Assembly (NCBI RefSeq): GCF_019112545.1 | Contig: NW_025064893.1 | Span: forward strand, 840,145 to 904,144 | Origin: Guyanagaster necrorhizus | Taxonomy: Eukaryota; Basidiomycota; Agaricomycetes; Agaricales; Physalacriaceae | Direction of reading: 5' to 3' | DNA: 64,000 bases | Made by a program: the position numbers and the translations under genes | The notes under the pieces: generated by a model | The model's input: only the letters and a program-made list of their open reading frames with translations | What the model was told of the DNA's origin: nothing | Database searches by the model: none | Shown here: positions 33,850-47,091 of the stretch, in pieces | Position numbering within the stretch: position 1 is the stretch's first letter | How the letters are laid out: every line of letters begins with the position of its first letter

Positions 33850-35625
33850 ATGGCATCCAAAGACAGTGCATCCGTGTCTCGTCACATTTCCGAAATTGCC
33901 TCTGTCATACTCGAAGAGAAAGCGAAAGGACCATCCGAGTGGGAACGGAGACAATGGGCGAAGGCCAACAGGCACTTGGTGCGGACAAATGTCATTTTGA
34001 TTATCGTTAGTTTTCATCATTTTCATCAAGGTCTGCGCTACATGTAAAGAGAACAATGTAGAATGCGAACCGATGGAAACAAGGATCCCTTGCAATTCTT
34101 CTGTCTGCAAACAGTCTGAAAGAGCCTGCAGCAAGTTCAGAGATGAACTATACGACCGCATTATCAAAAGGGTGCCAACATTGGACCGGGCGATGTTCGA
34201 CGAAGTAATGTCTCCACAACGAACTTCCACAGAGTCTTCCGGGCTCTCCCTTAAGATTCCAGCTCTATGCCCGTCTAGTGCATCCGTTTCTCCTACAAAA
34301 TGCGCGCAAAATTCGACATCATCAGGCGAGGTACAGTAACCCGACGTCTTTGAACTGTTTCAACGAAGTTTACCGCCAATATTGTACGGCAGACTTTGTC
34401 TACTTCTACCAAATCCAGTGAAGCGCATCCCAATAGCGGAATCCAGACGCCCAGTCAAAAGCTCATGGATAAAAGCCAAGAGAATGATGAACTCCAGATC
34501 GAACTCAAAAGTAAGCTCATTACCGTTCACTGAGAATTCGGGACTGACTAATTTATAGGCCTGAAAGCAGGTGGGAAATACTCAGTTTTCTGCTCTTTCT
34601 GCGGTGCTTATGGAGATTAAAAACACAGATTTGGACAAACAACGAGCGGAAATTCAATGTGAGTACCTGGCCTAATGTCAGAGAACTATAGATGAACATA
34701 TTTACAGCGTTGAAGGTAGAATTTGACGCAACTAAGACCGCCCTCGCAGGTACGCTACTCTATGTAATCATGTGCGAGTATTCACCAATGCATTCAGCTG
34801 CTAATGAACGAGCGGACCGGGAAACGAATCTTCGAACGGACATGATCCGAAGTCGCCTTCTCTCTTTCGCCCCATGTTTCCTTACTAATGATAATACCGA
34901 GCAGATGTAGTGCCACAAGAGCAAATTGACGCTTTGAAGAAGGAACTTGATGGTAATGACTTCAAGCCTCTTCTCTGAATCTTCGGCGTTGTTACATTTC
35001 GTATAGAGTCCCGACAACGGTTAACAGACCAGCAACAGATCCAGGGTCAGCTCAAGAGTATGTACCTGAGGAAATCGCCATCGATGCAGAGCCTGATCGT
35101 TACTATCAGATAAGATCCAAACTCTCCGAAGAGAGTTTTCAGAGCATGAGCACACAACCATATCCGCAGAGAAACATCGGTCCAAAGTTAATGGTACTCA
35201 ACTTTCTTCTGCATCCCACATAGCACTTATGAGCTTCGATAGCCCTCCGCCGCCAAATCGAATCCGAACGCACTGCCCGGCTCCGGCTTGACCTTGGCGA
35301 GCTGTATCATACCAGATCTGAACAGGTACACCTTACCAAAGCTATGGATGATTACGAGGCACAACCGGAGTCTTCAGTGTGCCACTTAGTGTCGGCTGTG
35401 CGGCTGCATCTCAAAGAGCTCGATGAGACAGTAAAGAGGAAAAGAAAGACTATTCCTCTGAGCTACGACAGGGTGATGGAGGTTATGAATGGAGGAAGTG
35501 GGGTTAAACTGGAGGAGAAGGAGGATACTAGCAGGGAGACAGATGCTAATGGAGACCGTGACGAAGAGACCTCGTTGGCCGCTCCTCCGCTCCCAAGAAA
35601 AAAGCGAAGGCTTGCTCGTGATTAA
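33850..35625 (+). CDS. cysteine-cluster/coiled-coil nuclear protein, paralogue 2
   Basis: Ten exons join in phase to 406 residues: 33850-33978, 34031-34330, 34369-34510, 34559-34570, 34629-34658, 34708-34749, 34905-34952, 35007-35057, 35110-35193 and 35243-35625. The first intron sits exactly where paralogue 1 (27584-29490) has one, just before the cysteine cluster. The cluster reads C-x2-C-x6-C-x8-C-x4-C-x6-C (CATCKENNVECEP, then CNSSVCKQSERACSKFRDEL), and the following helix ELYDRIIKRVPTLDRAMFDE matches too. Mini-exons of 12, 30, 42, 48, 51 and 84 nt, all phase 1, encode a coiled coil; the last two have the same lengths as in paralogue 1. The C-terminal region VRLHLKELDETVKRKRK corresponds to VKIHLKALDGMAERR, and the end PRKKRRLARD is a likely nuclear localisation signal. 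The 12-nt exon is the least certain. Role unknown. Confidence 0.78.
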
Positions 35626-37979
35626 GAAATATGTCGTTTGTTCGTTCTACTTTGCTCGTTGCTATCGTAGTGCCTTGTTTTGTTGCTTTGAAATTCGATC
35701 TGTACTTATATGTTGTGTCATTAGCAATGGAAGGAGTTTAATGTCTTTTGAAATGAAGACAGACCGGTCATGCCGTTTGCTCATCACGCCGTCCTGATCA
35801 AAATATTAGAGGCAAAGGTGATACGGGATATCAACATTCTGTAACATTCAGTCTCAGAATGACATCGATACCGGCGGGGCTCAGTGGGCATGTCAGCCTT
35901 ACAACACAACAGCTTCAACTTGAAAATTAAGATGTCAAAGACGATCTGGGAAGAATTAAAGGAAGTCATTGGGTATGCATAGAAACGGGTTTTTCAGTTT
36001 ATTAGATTGTGTTCACAGTACAGGATATAGTCACAAATCGACGCAAGCACCGCTGCATGTCAGTGCCTTATCTTTGAGACCTAGAAGTGATGGAAGGTTC
36101 TCCCCACAGGGTCCAGAGAACAAGAAATGTGTGGTATAATCGATCGCTTTTCGGCAATTAAAAATAACGACGGTTCCCTCCTCTGTCCTTGACGATTTTG
36201 GGCTAAGCCAGGGGCAGGTTTAATCTATGAAGAGAGCTCAGTTCAAGGACCATCATAGCGCGTCTCTCTCCTTACCAGCGACGAAGTTCCAACGACGAGA
36301 AGTATATCCGTTCAGTTAAGCGTTCGGGCGATCCTACCCATCCTGTCGGGAATTCCTCCAAACCAGACGACCGCAGGCTGAAGAAGTCCGCCACATTGTC
36401 CATAACAATTCGAGCCATTCCAAGATGGTACCGTAAACGAACTCTCCACTGATACATTGCCATCAGGGAGGGATGCCAAAGCCGGAGATAGAGAGTGGTG
36501 CGAGACTCGTTGATCTATTCACACCTAATGCAAAGAGTCTTGTAAGCGAAATCGTACATTTCAATCAGCCATTCCAGGACAACCTTCAATTCGTCGGAAG
36601 CGATCAGGTTGCCAAGCACCCCAAGAGCAATTTGAGATAGACCGTCGATGCACTGTGTGATAAAGAGGGGAGAACAGCTGGATCCAAAGACGGCAGCAGA
36701 CCTTCTCGAACTTTGGGCAAGGAAAGCGACCCAAGAGAGTTATGAGCTGCATTGTGATTCGCCGCCAGACATACGTTGAGCAGAGGACGTAAGATATGCT
36801 GCAAGATAAAAAAGAAACCGCCACTGACTGTTTTTCAGAATTGTGAGGAAAACTCCACACAGCGACCGGAGTCACCTTGAATGCCTCGAGAGTGCATACC
36901 GACTATGGATGCTAGATTAATAAAAGCGGGAATTCTCGACTGAATGAAGACACCTGAGACGCCCACATTCCTTCGGGACCGCGACAAGCGGGAAAACCTA
37001 AGTGCCAAGCTTAGAACAAAGTCGGGTCGGGCTGGGATGTTCTACCTATCTGATCCTGCAGACGGGTCAGCTCCAACCAAGATAGCGATACTTTTTGCAG
37101 AAGCGAGACGAGTCAGGAACTCTTGAGATGACACCGCTGTCGGAAGAGGACTCACTTCGGTGATAGCACTAATTACTCCCGCGTTTATATTTGAAGCGGT
37201 CCCGCAAAATGCGTGGGTTCCGAACAGATATTTTTGACTGAGATCACTAGAAGCGCAAGTCGGCTGTAAAGTTCACTACAGCCGTCCTGAAAGGCTAGAT
37301 ACACATTCAAATCGGCAAGTTGTGTGCCTAGACTAGACGACTTAATAGATGGAGAGTTCCGTAGCAGCCTGGGAAGTCCTGCGGCTGGTATCCGGGGACC
37401 ATACATGTGCGTGAAGTGACAACATGACAAGATAAACCTTTCCTCGCGACGTTACTTTGAAGTTAGGACTGATCGTCATGAACGAATTGCCCAGTGTAGC
37501 TGGAACCTACGAGCCAGAGTATCAGATACATGCACGATATCAAGATAATACGAGTGCTGCTCACACTATAGTTCTAGTTGTCCACTGGTTGTCCCACTGG
37601 CCAACGTGATGATCTTCACACCCAGGCCAGGCGTAACTTGCCAATTGATTGCCTTTTACACAGAGCACATATAATCGGGACGATGGTAGTCGTGGCATCG
37701 AGAGAGATGCCCAGGCGTAGGGAGTCTGTGGGAGTAGGAAAAACTAATAATAAGAGCAACCTCTGGTCCGACCATGGCAGCAGGTATCTAGATCGGGTTC
37801 ACACCTGGCCCAACCTAACAGAGGAGAAGAGAAGGATAAATTGTCCACTTTCAGTTCTGCTAACTCCCTCTAAGACTTGATAGACGGCTAGAACTGCGGC
37901 CAGCAACCCCAGCGGAGCAGCGTAGAATCACGAGGCCGTTTGCGTATGGCTCCCTGCCATCGTCCACGCCTAGCTGCTT
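35626..37979. other. mostly non-genic; unassigned minus-strand coding-like segments
   Basis: The minus strand between about 37430 and 36560 has helix-rich readable segments such as LPKVREGLLPSLDPAVLPSL and STVYLKLLLGCLAT, ADLNVYLAFQDGCSELYSRL, and EFLTRLASAKSIAILVGADP. They are in different frames and might be exons of one helical-repeat protein. I could not connect them with convincing splice sites or name a family, so I do not call a gene. The rest holds nothing recognisable. Confidence 0.3.
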
Positions 37980-39155
37980 GCTGCATATAAAGAACTGTCA
38001 CAGGTCTGATTATCGAGGTATCTGTCGGTAGAGCTGATGAGACCAATGAGATGCATGGTGGTGGAATCAAAACGAGGAGGCGGCCGGACGCTGCTCCGAA
38101 TCCTCCGCGACCCTTGTCGTTTTGCCCCCGCTCTCGAGTTTCTCCAGGCTTCGTCTTCCATTGGGGCGGCTCTGATATATCTGTTTGCACCTACGAAGAG
38201 GTCATGGGTAATCGAAGAATGGTTGCTACATGATACAAAGGCAAACATGGCACTTCACTCCTTCGGTTCTTCCCTTTCCCTTGGACTGCTAGCACGGCTG
38301 TATTGCCCTCCTCCTCGCTTGGCAGGCCCTTTCAATGGATTTGCGCAAGGCAAGCAAACATTTGTGACTGTAATAATCAATTCACAACTGAAACCACAAT
38401 AGAAAGCTCTCGAAGGACGTCCGAAGGCACCTCTGAAGCTCTGCCTAGATACACAAGCAGTTAACGATCCGACCACGTTTCCCATCATATCCAAAGCAAT
38501 TCGCAACATCCTTTGCGACGGGCCCATACCACACAATTTTATCGATCCAGGTTCCGGTGAATGGCAAGGTCCAGATACCTTACATGCTTACATGCTCAGA
38601 ATCAAGAGTGCACTTGGTTATCTAGGCTTCAACACGCCTTGTAATATCGAGCTCACGTCGAGGCTATGGCCAGACCTTTCACGTTGGATCTTAGGCTTTC
38701 TGACCGTCTACATACATGATCGACGACCCCGCTTCCTCGTTGACGTCGTTATTTCAAAACGATTCATGGTTTTCTACGACAAACCCCACATTCGTCGCGT
38801 TGCATGCACTTGTAGATCACTCTCAGTTGTTTCCCCTAATGGAGGACACGCTGGGATTCGTGCAGTGCATGACGAATACGGACGAATGCTGTGGCTGGCC
38901 ACATGTATTCTGTGCTGCAACCGTCAGCGGTATGGTTCCTGCAACGGTTTGACGATGCATTTCTTCCGGGCCAGCCTGACACAAGTGCGGTGGCTAGTGC
39001 CATGTACGAGATGCCAGTTGATAGAGCTCTCATCGATCAACCCTCTTTGGTCTTTGTCACCTTCATCCACGAAGCATCTCTCCAGCTTGACGTGATTGGG
39101 GGTTATGTAGGCTATTCATCATCCGCGGCCTTTCGTTCGCCAAAAGTCCGTTAAC
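37980..39155 (+). pseudogene. relic of an unidentified protein family, copy A
   Basis: This is the longest of three related relics. Going along the plus strand, one reads YKELSQV, a stop, LSRYLSVELMRPMRCMVV, a 100-codon open stretch, KALEGRPKAPLKLCLDTQAV, PTTFPIISKAIRNILCDGPI, then ALGYLGFNTPCNIELTSRLW followed by PDLSRWILGFL, and in another frame FQNDSWFSTTNPTFVAL. The order matches the copies at 24697-25640 and 20700-21450. Stops near 38000 and 38400 and later frame changes mean no intact product unless several introns are missing from my reading. The family is alpha-helical and otherwise unidentified. Confidence 0.5.
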
Positions 39156-42100
39156 AATACCCCATCATTCTGCTACCTCATTTCTCCCATAGCTGCGAAA
39201 TCTCTTTGTAATCAGCGATAAATGCATGATCCGCAGCAAACAGAGAGAGTTCTACATCTTTCCTTCATCTGTCCTCTTGACTCATGCTCAAAGGATGAAC
39301 CAGGATGGGTGTTGCAAGCCTTGGAACGACATATGTTTAAGTTGATTCTCAAGACCATTCACTTCACTTCGAGTCTACAGAATCGTTAACTTGAATAGCG
39401 AGGAAGAAATCAACTTCCGAGGAGATTAGAGGTGCGCGCGCCGCGTGTCACTAAGAACGATGCCTTGATGATACAGCCTACCGTGAGCAAACTGTGCTTC
39501 GACTGTTTGCCAAGCTTGACGTACATTTTAGCGGCGGAAGACATCTGGAAAAGCTCCTGGACAGAGAGAAGACAGGGAAAAACGGCAGGTGCTTGAAGTC
39601 TCTCATAACCAACGCATCGACTGAGTCAATGGTTTACATAGATCCCACCTTGCTTTGCCAAATCGCCTGATAGATTGAATATGTCAAAGAGGACGGTGAT
39701 CCATCCACAGAGTTATTGAATATCAAGAAGACTGCGTGGGCATCGTCAGTCAAGCGTGTGTTCATTATTGACCACACATCGATGCCACTCCTCTAGCGTC
39801 AACCTATATCAAGTGCATCTCAAAATGTTATTGGAGAACAGCGGCATCCACTAGTTGATGGTAACCATGAGTATTGTCGAGGTTCCCGTTCAGCTTGTAT
39901 GTGAGGGTTCTCGGAACACAATTGGAAACACATGTATTGTCGGCCCGTCTGGGATGGTAGGCTGCAGGTGCAGTTTCACAACCGCCAGCGAGGGTGGCGC
40001 AACTATAGAAACCATGACTTACAAACATGATAGCTCCTTAGGTACCGAAAGAAAGAGTGATCTACAAATTCATAACAACTCGATGCCGTTAAGTTGATTG
40101 TTATTAATTCATCTTACGGATGTCGAAGTAAGAAGTTCTCAGAGCTGTGCTGGCAGAGTCCGGACCATGCACGTAACACGCATCGCGTCTGAAACAAATC
40201 CCAAGAAGTAAGCTTAGCCCTGAGAGCCCTTCAGTGTATCGAAGTCGGCAACCAGAGAAAAGGAAAGGTGGTGAAGTGAATGATTGCTTGAATTATGTGA
40301 CGAGCACCAGTTAGAAAAACGCACCTTTTTTTCGGATCGTCCGACGAGGGAAGTATCGCAATCAACTTTCTTGACGGCCAAACCAAGCAGATAGAAGCAA
40401 AGCATGAATTAGTCATTTTTAACTCCTGTCAGATCCCTCTGAGACTTCGTATATAAACTTAACCAATACTATGGCTAGAGCTCAGAACTCGTAGGAAGAA
40501 GCGATGCAAAACATAATTTTACGGTTATCTTCGATCCGTTGGTGTATGCCTCCCATCTTCCACGCAGAAGAGACCAACTGCACATATGAGTCTGTAACGG
40601 GTCTAGCTATGGTCATCTGCCGGTAGTTTTTGAATGACGGTCTTGGTAGCGAAGGAACGCAAATCGGTTTAACTTACCCGCGACGAAGGCCACGTGGGTG
40701 ATGCGCATCACGGACACAAATCTTCTTCTAGTACTACATCTTGTGGCATTGTATCTTGATAACTATCTTCTGGCTACGCCATGCGTTTCATACCGACTTT
40801 TCGGTTCCGGGATGAATACCTAACGAATACCTCGCTTCGGTTCACTTGAGGCTCCTGGACATGGAGTTGTTGATAACGTTATATTGTTGGCCTCGCAATA
40901 GTAGCTATGGACATATCTTGAGTCCCTCAACCGAATATGTTATGCAGTGATCTCAAACTTGAATGAATGCCTGGGTCAAATTCAGAAGCAATATTTTCGA
41001 ACTGGATTGCCGTGCCTTTTCTACCAAAGGCACCTTCATCGGTTATGGCTATTCTTGACTGTGGCAACAGACTTTTCTATGCCGTGTTCGCTTTCAATGT
41101 ACTCGCTTTACCTACCTGCTCTTCAGTTGATGGCTGCATAGAACGGGCCAAGATTCTAGACCGAGGCATGTACTCCCATTTTTTTCAAAACTGCGCGTGG
41201 TGGTCTGACATCTGCAAGAGGCTCCTTGACCTCTTCGTAGCCAAGGGGACCTGCTCAAATGAATGGGGAAAATGTATTCGTAATTCAGTGGGCGAGAGGG
41301 CGGCCATGGTATATTCCCTTCTCAAGTTTGACCAGATTTTGAACAGGCACAAGGGAACGAATAAGGGATATGGCAGACTTATGCATCAGTGGCTGCTCAA
41401 GCCAAACTGCGGTTATTTTTCGTAAGATCCCTCTCTCCGTTCATGACGTGTATTCTTCCAATTGATATGTACAACGTTCTGTGGCCAAATAGGTTGCATT
41501 ACTACGATATCCATGACCAAATTCGATCATCATTCAAGGAGAAGTATGTCTTGGGGATTATACTGATGGGTTTCATACATATTTCTTGTACTACTACTCC
41601 GACTCGGATATTTTGGGGACCATTTACATTTCCTCCTTCCTGGTTCTCGCCCGTTCTCCACGTCCTCCCAGTAGTGTTCTGCCCTCGAATCGAATCCTGC
41701 TGTAACTCATGGTCCTAACCAGGGCTACTGGAGGTACAAGTACAAACATGAATTTTAATTGCAAAGAACTGAAAAATTATGGCTTCGGCCAACCGCAGAA
41801 TCAAACTAATTAGCCCACCATGGAGGTACAAAGTATCATACATGTCTGTTACTCTACTCCACATTGCATGCCAAAACACCAGGGGAACTCGGAAGGAAGA
41901 GCGGAGGGACCAGAACAAGAGGGAAAGAGGATCCTGAGGACCTGTACCTCCACTGCATCGTAGTAGCTAGCTTACTTGTTGTGGTTAATCAAATGCTGAA
42001 AACAAAAAAAGAAAAAAAAGAACTGAAAAATAGAGTAATCACGTCGTTGAATTCCCATCAAATGCCTACTAACCTCAACAACCTGATCATTGCAGTCTGG

Positions 42101-44082
42101 CAGCCTGAGAAGGTTTCTATAAATCAACTGCTCCGATCTTTTTTTCATCAACTACATCATATGCTGACCCCATTTCATCCCAGGACCGTCATGGGAGGAG
42201 TGGAACACTGTTCACGAATCACAAGAACATCGCCCCACGGGAACAGTGACTAGATAGCTACGTCGGTCACTGTATAAGTATTACATTGTATCCCGAGAAA
42301 AGCCAGTCATAAACTTCAAGGGACAATGGCAACCGATATCTTGGTTCAAGAAGTTAGCATTGTTAACCCAAGGCCTTAGGAGGGAGGGCTCAAGAATGAT
42401 CAAATACGAAGGAGGCATATGCGATGCGACGGAGGATCCTTCCTTCCCTGAAATTTGAATTCAATTGGTGTCCCCCGATCAATCAAGTGTTGAAAATTTG
42501 ATACCGAATACAGCCAGTAACCAAGTGAAACCCAAGATATCTCGTTTAGTTCTATAGGCACAAAATTGACAGGGCGCACTTGTTGTACCTCGCTAGAAGC
42601 TCCAAAAGAAAATCAGAAGAGAGGTCTGTAGCGGCTTGTGCGGAGGATGCGAGTGCCAGGGGTGCCAGAGCATTTTTTCCCGCTCATTGGGAAAACAGAC
42701 GAACATCCAGCGCGGAAACTGAAGCGACCGAGGTATGACAAATCGAGAGCGATGATTGCAGAAATGAAATAATTTGATGAAAGATGGCACACGTTTCTTT
42801 AACATGAATACATTGTCTTAAACTAGAATTATAGGAGCAAGAAATGATGAAGTCGTGACCAGTCGCTATGAGTTGCGCCCGGAGAAGAACAATCGATTTT
42901 ACCCAGAGGGTAGCGAGGCGCTTGATCGTGTCATCCGCTGCGTCTGCGTTACGTGACAGCAACCAGACAATAAAACCTTGCATTATATCTTTGATGAGTT
43001 GGTTTTCCAGAAAAAACCATGATTCTCAGGACCCGGGGACTGAACACTGAAGCTGAAGGAAACAAGCCGTATTGCCAACACTGGCCTAAAATGGTTCCGT
43101 GGAAGTTTCAGTAGAGTCGGATCACCGTATGCGATTAAAGCACGGCGTTGACTGAAAAGCGAGACACAGCGATTTCAGAGACACAATAGCTGCACCTTGA
43201 AGCTTCCGAATTTGAAAGACCGCTGGGCTTCAATCAATGGAAAAGCCACTCAGGGGCTCTCTAAGTGCTGTACATGTACGATCGTGCTGCGTCAAATGAT
43301 CGGAGCCGCGGCAAGTGTAAAAATTTCAATTTCACGATTTTCAATAAAGGCTTCCGCTATCTGCTAAGTACGTACCTACAAGTTTGACGGCCTGCAATGC
43401 TCAACTAGAGAACAACCTTCAGCATTTTAAGCATTCTCCATAGCATTTTCGCTCTCCACAATATCCGCATCGGCACGCCATGTAACCTGACAACCTGCAT
43501 CAAGAATACATGGGTGCCGTTTCAGGTCGGAACTATAGCTATTGATACCCTGTATGCGCCTTGATGCAAGGTAACTTGAAGTCTTCGAACGGCGCATAAT
43601 CTGCGACCTCGTGTAGGAGAAGGCATCAGTTCCCTGCTCCGCTGCTTTCTGATCTTCACCTAAGCCGGGAATTCCAATCTCAGCAGAACATCTCTAGTTT
43701 ACTTAGAGTACATATAATATGTAATATGATAGTAAAATTGTATCTTCCATGCGTTACCATTCTTCGGTCTGCCAAATTCGTATAACATTAACATATCCGA
43801 ACTGGTTCCTGTTCATGGTTCCCGGAACGTACGGACACCGACTTTTGATTGGCAGAAGATTGTCAGATGAGAAGCCGTAAGCAACACGATGTTGACCCTA
43901 ATTCCTTCGACTAGAAGGACAAGGCACCAATGACATGCATGCCCTCCATAAAAAGCTCCTGATGCCCACCTTTATTCGTCTCGCATGTCACGATAGCCTC
44001 CAAGTCTATTCGCGGCAAAGTATAAATTATATCTGTATCTATTTACAATCTATTCGATGTGGTTAAATCCGTAAAAAACGGA
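39156..44082. other. long gene-poor stretch
   Basis: Nearly 5 kb without a supportable gene. The longest plus-strand frame (40967-41425, 152 codons, with stretches such as KRLLDLFVAKGTCSNEWGKC) has no relatives that I know and no flanking exon evidence. A/T-rich simple sequence occurs near 42000. Otherwise the region looks like decayed or non-coding DNA. Confidence 0.35.
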
Positions 44083-44090
44083 TATAAAAG
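44083..44090 (+). promoter_or_regulatory. TATA box of small paralogous gene A
   Basis: TATAAAAG lies 67 bases before the start codon at 44157, within the usual range of a fungal TATA element. The paralogous gene at 48776 also has TATAAAAG upstream. Confidence 0.5.
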
Positions 44091-44156
44091 TGATATCCAT
44101 CTCGAGACTTTTGCCAAACAACCTTCTCTTATTCTGTCATTGGCACTCTCATATCA

Positions 44157-44750
44157 ATGTCGTCTTCTCCCTCTCAAACAGGAGAAGAGAGCAAGGCTGT
44201 AACCTTTGACATATCTCTCTTCCCCAGTCCGTCTAGAGGCATAAAGCGATCTATTGAGGACGCCAACCTATACCTCGACGACCCGGTTGTAGAAAAAAGG
44301 AGACGCCGGGAACGAATGACTGTAAGTATGGGCTACATTAATGCGATCATACACTGAGGTCCCTTGCTCAGCCCAATAGACTCACATCAGATAATATCAC
44401 ATACAGCGTCGGCACGTTTACCCCAGCCTCCTTATGGGCCCCAAGAACATGCACAGTCTCGGATTCACATTCGATTTATGACGTATTTGAGGAAGAGGTA
44501 GAAAAATTGGGTACATTAGTCGAGGGTTCGTTCCAGCTTTGCTGTGCTCTACGAGCGTAACGAACTGATACATTGCATGGCCGCAGTGATGGAACACAGC
44601 TCTTCATCCCCATCGACTTCGACGACAAGCTTTGGTCTCTATATTGACGTTAGTCGCGCAATATGCCGATTAATAGAAGGAAACATCACACGAAGTGAAT
44701 TGATCGAGGGGCTTCAGCGTGTGGCAAGTCAGTTGAAGCAGTGGGGCTAA
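44157..44750 (+). CDS. small protein of unknown function, twin gene A
   Basis: Three exons (44157-44321, 44372-44525, 44587-44750) join in phase to 160 residues. The first exon carries a Ser-rich start, then FPSPSRGIKRSIEDANLYLD followed by a strongly basic run of Lys/Arg (VEKRRRRERM) that could be a nuclear signal. The second exon carries GTFTPASLWAPR. The third carries a predicted helix SRAICRLIEGNITRSELIEG followed by LQRVASQLKQWG at the very end. Every one of these blocks has its counterpart in the gene at 48776-49335, and both introns fall at the same places and phases. No known domain is recognised. Conservation of the helical C terminus between the twins shows that this part is the functional core. 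The pairing with a coiled-coil gene between the twins may or may not be meaningful. Confidence 0.75.
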
Positions 44751-45333
44751 ACGCCGTTACAGTAGCTTCCATCTGTGTTCTCTACAATATTTCTTTTAAG
44801 GACTATCAACAGCAGTTGAAGATGCGAAAGTTCCTGAGCTTCATAAGCACATGGATCCGTCAAGAAGAATGAAATAACACTTGCACAAAAATATTGATTA
44901 CCAAAGGTAGCACCTGAATCGGTTCAAAGACGGCAGCCACAAAGGTTGAAAAATATGTGTACAGCACGATTCAATGTGGCGGAAAAACGCTGACCTTCTA
45001 TCGAACGGCCAGGCCGACATGCCCACGCAACATGAGCACAGCCTGACGGATCGCCCATAAGGTCCCAAGTATGGTGTCCCGTACAGTCGCTACCTATCTG
45101 TGGGTCGTCGAGCATAGTCAGTAGTGGACCATCATAGTCCATATGGGAACATCGTGGCCGTTCCCCCTGCATCATATGGGCAGTCCACAGAAGCCACAGC
45201 CATTAGAGCCGGTGGTATTGACCATTATGTCCGGACGGTCTCATGGAGGACTGGTACCTGTCTTCACACCAATGAGCAGTCTCGTAGAAGAAGCGCAGAC
45301 TGACAGATCGGATAATGCGTGAAGGCTAAAATG
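44751..45333. other. intergenic, no gene seen
   Basis: Downstream of twin gene A. A minus-strand frame at 44924-45175 is rich in Gly, Cys and His but has no relatives that I know. Confidence 0.35.
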
Positions 45334-45367
45334 CATGGCTCAGTTGGCTAGTACAGCCAGCCTCATA
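45334..45367 (+). pseudogene. tRNA-Met 5'-half relic
   Basis: The stretch TGGCTCAGTTGGCTAGTACA and the following GCCAGCCTCATA match the D arm and anticodon arm of the tRNA-Met gene at 51336-51436, including the CAT anticodon with its flanking T and A. The acceptor stem and T arm are not preserved, so it cannot fold as a tRNA. Confidence 0.6.
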
Positions 45368-47091
45368 CCTCACCCGGGCTGAGTATTTTCCGCTTGTTAT
45401 TGCACTGTCCTAGGGTCTTCAGTTTCAGGTCATATCACCGCTCGATCTCTTCCTTTGGTTTCTTGTAAGAGTCGTGGCCTGTATTTTTTCGCGGAAGCAA
45501 CATCATGGGCAACTGGTTCAAAGATCGGAGCCGAACCTGAGTATTCCGACATTGACCAGGAGAGAATGACAACCAGAAGGTATTCATGACCACGAGGTGA
45601 TGCGTAGAGGGCCACTCCGATGACGACAAGATCTGCCGAGACAAATACTCCAGCGTAGGGAAGTTCAATGAACCGGCAATCAGGCTTCTCAGAATTGCGG
45701 CCCTAGATCGATTAATCAGGGTATATATCTTTTGTCTCGGACTGGTCGAGAAGCGCTTCCATGCCTGGGGGTGTAACCATACGCACGTTTAGGATGACAG
45801 TGTGCCCGAGTCACATTGTACCGCATCTTTGTCCAGAAAATGAAAAAAGCAGAGCCTGCTGCTGGGTTTCTGTTTTCAGAAAGAGATCGAGCACATTGAG
45901 CAAATGAGACCGGAGAAATGCGGTAGCAATCGATGCTGGTACAATCTATCTCCATCGAAAAGTACAGGGTTTAACAAGGAAATCTCGAGGCCTATCGAGG
46001 GTAAAAGAATGATTTCAACGGAGTCGGTATCGTCAATCCTGTACCAATTATATTACATAGCCATAAGAAGATGCGATGCCTGCCCTGAGATTGAGTCGTC
46101 GGAGTTGCCCTGTGGTAGACCGTTGTTCCCTGTGCTTAACCAATCCATATCGTGTTATTTGATAACAGAACAGACCGTGTCTTCAGGAGATAGCGGTTTT
46201 GGATGTCTTGATTGGTTGGCCATTTCCGATCGGAAGAATTTATAAATCCCACGTGGGTAATGATAAACCAAACAACCCCGTCGATCTGATTTGTGTTTGT
46301 TTGGAAGACTCCACCTGTGTATAGCATGAGTCGGTCCACTATACGTCAAAGAAACCCACAAAAGTTTTGCTCCAAGTAAGCTATTTTATGAATGTACCAA
46401 ATACTACTGTGATCCTGGGTGGCAAAAGTTCGGGGGGACCCCAGATACTCACGCAGTACTGTTCCGATTCCCGATTTTCTGGACCGGCAGAATGCGTTTC
46501 AGTAAGGTTTGATGTTCGGGAGAAAACAAGAAAGTTGATCTTTATACGTATACGAGAATGCCGACACTGATGGACCTCGCCAGGCGCAACGAAATCTGAT
46601 CTCAGGGTTTTATACCGTCGCTCTCAATTTCATTCGCGTATGGGCCGGTTCACTTGCTAGACTATGCTTCCCCTGAGGTGTGTGGACTATTTTCCCCCAT
46701 TACGGGACGATTACGTCGTCTGGAGAAGTCCTTTGCCCGGTTTGGGCTACTGGACTTGTTAACAGCCTGATAGCATGGCCTCGACGCAGCATGTTTTGAT
46801 TGACAACCGACCTCTATGAATGCTTGTCAGTTTAGCTCAGGAAAATCGTGTGTCAGCTTCCCCGCTCCTTGCTCCCTAACGCGTAGTAGCTTCCTTTCCC
46901 AGCCCACGAGATTGCTTCTGGGAATCAAACAACGCATTCAATCCAGCTCGTGCTGTGGACCCTTTTTTGACGCTATGGATTTCGTGAGAAATATCTCATT
47001 ACATCTTTGCTAAATTAATTGAATACATGACTCGTAAGCCGATCTTTCTCTGAGGTCGATCGACCTTCCTTGCACCTCAAGCCCCACCACC
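45368..47091. other. intergenic, no gene seen
   Basis: Short frames on both strands only. The last 60 bases before 47092 form the leader of the next gene. Confidence 0.35.

Noticed and set aside
38037..38402. 121-codon frame as an independent gene
   Set aside because: It is part of a longer degenerate copy shared with 24697-25640 and is bounded by stops inside the conserved order of motifs.
42000..42025. A-rich tract as a possible retroelement poly(A) tail
   Set aside because: No reverse transcriptase fragment or target-site duplication is visible around it.
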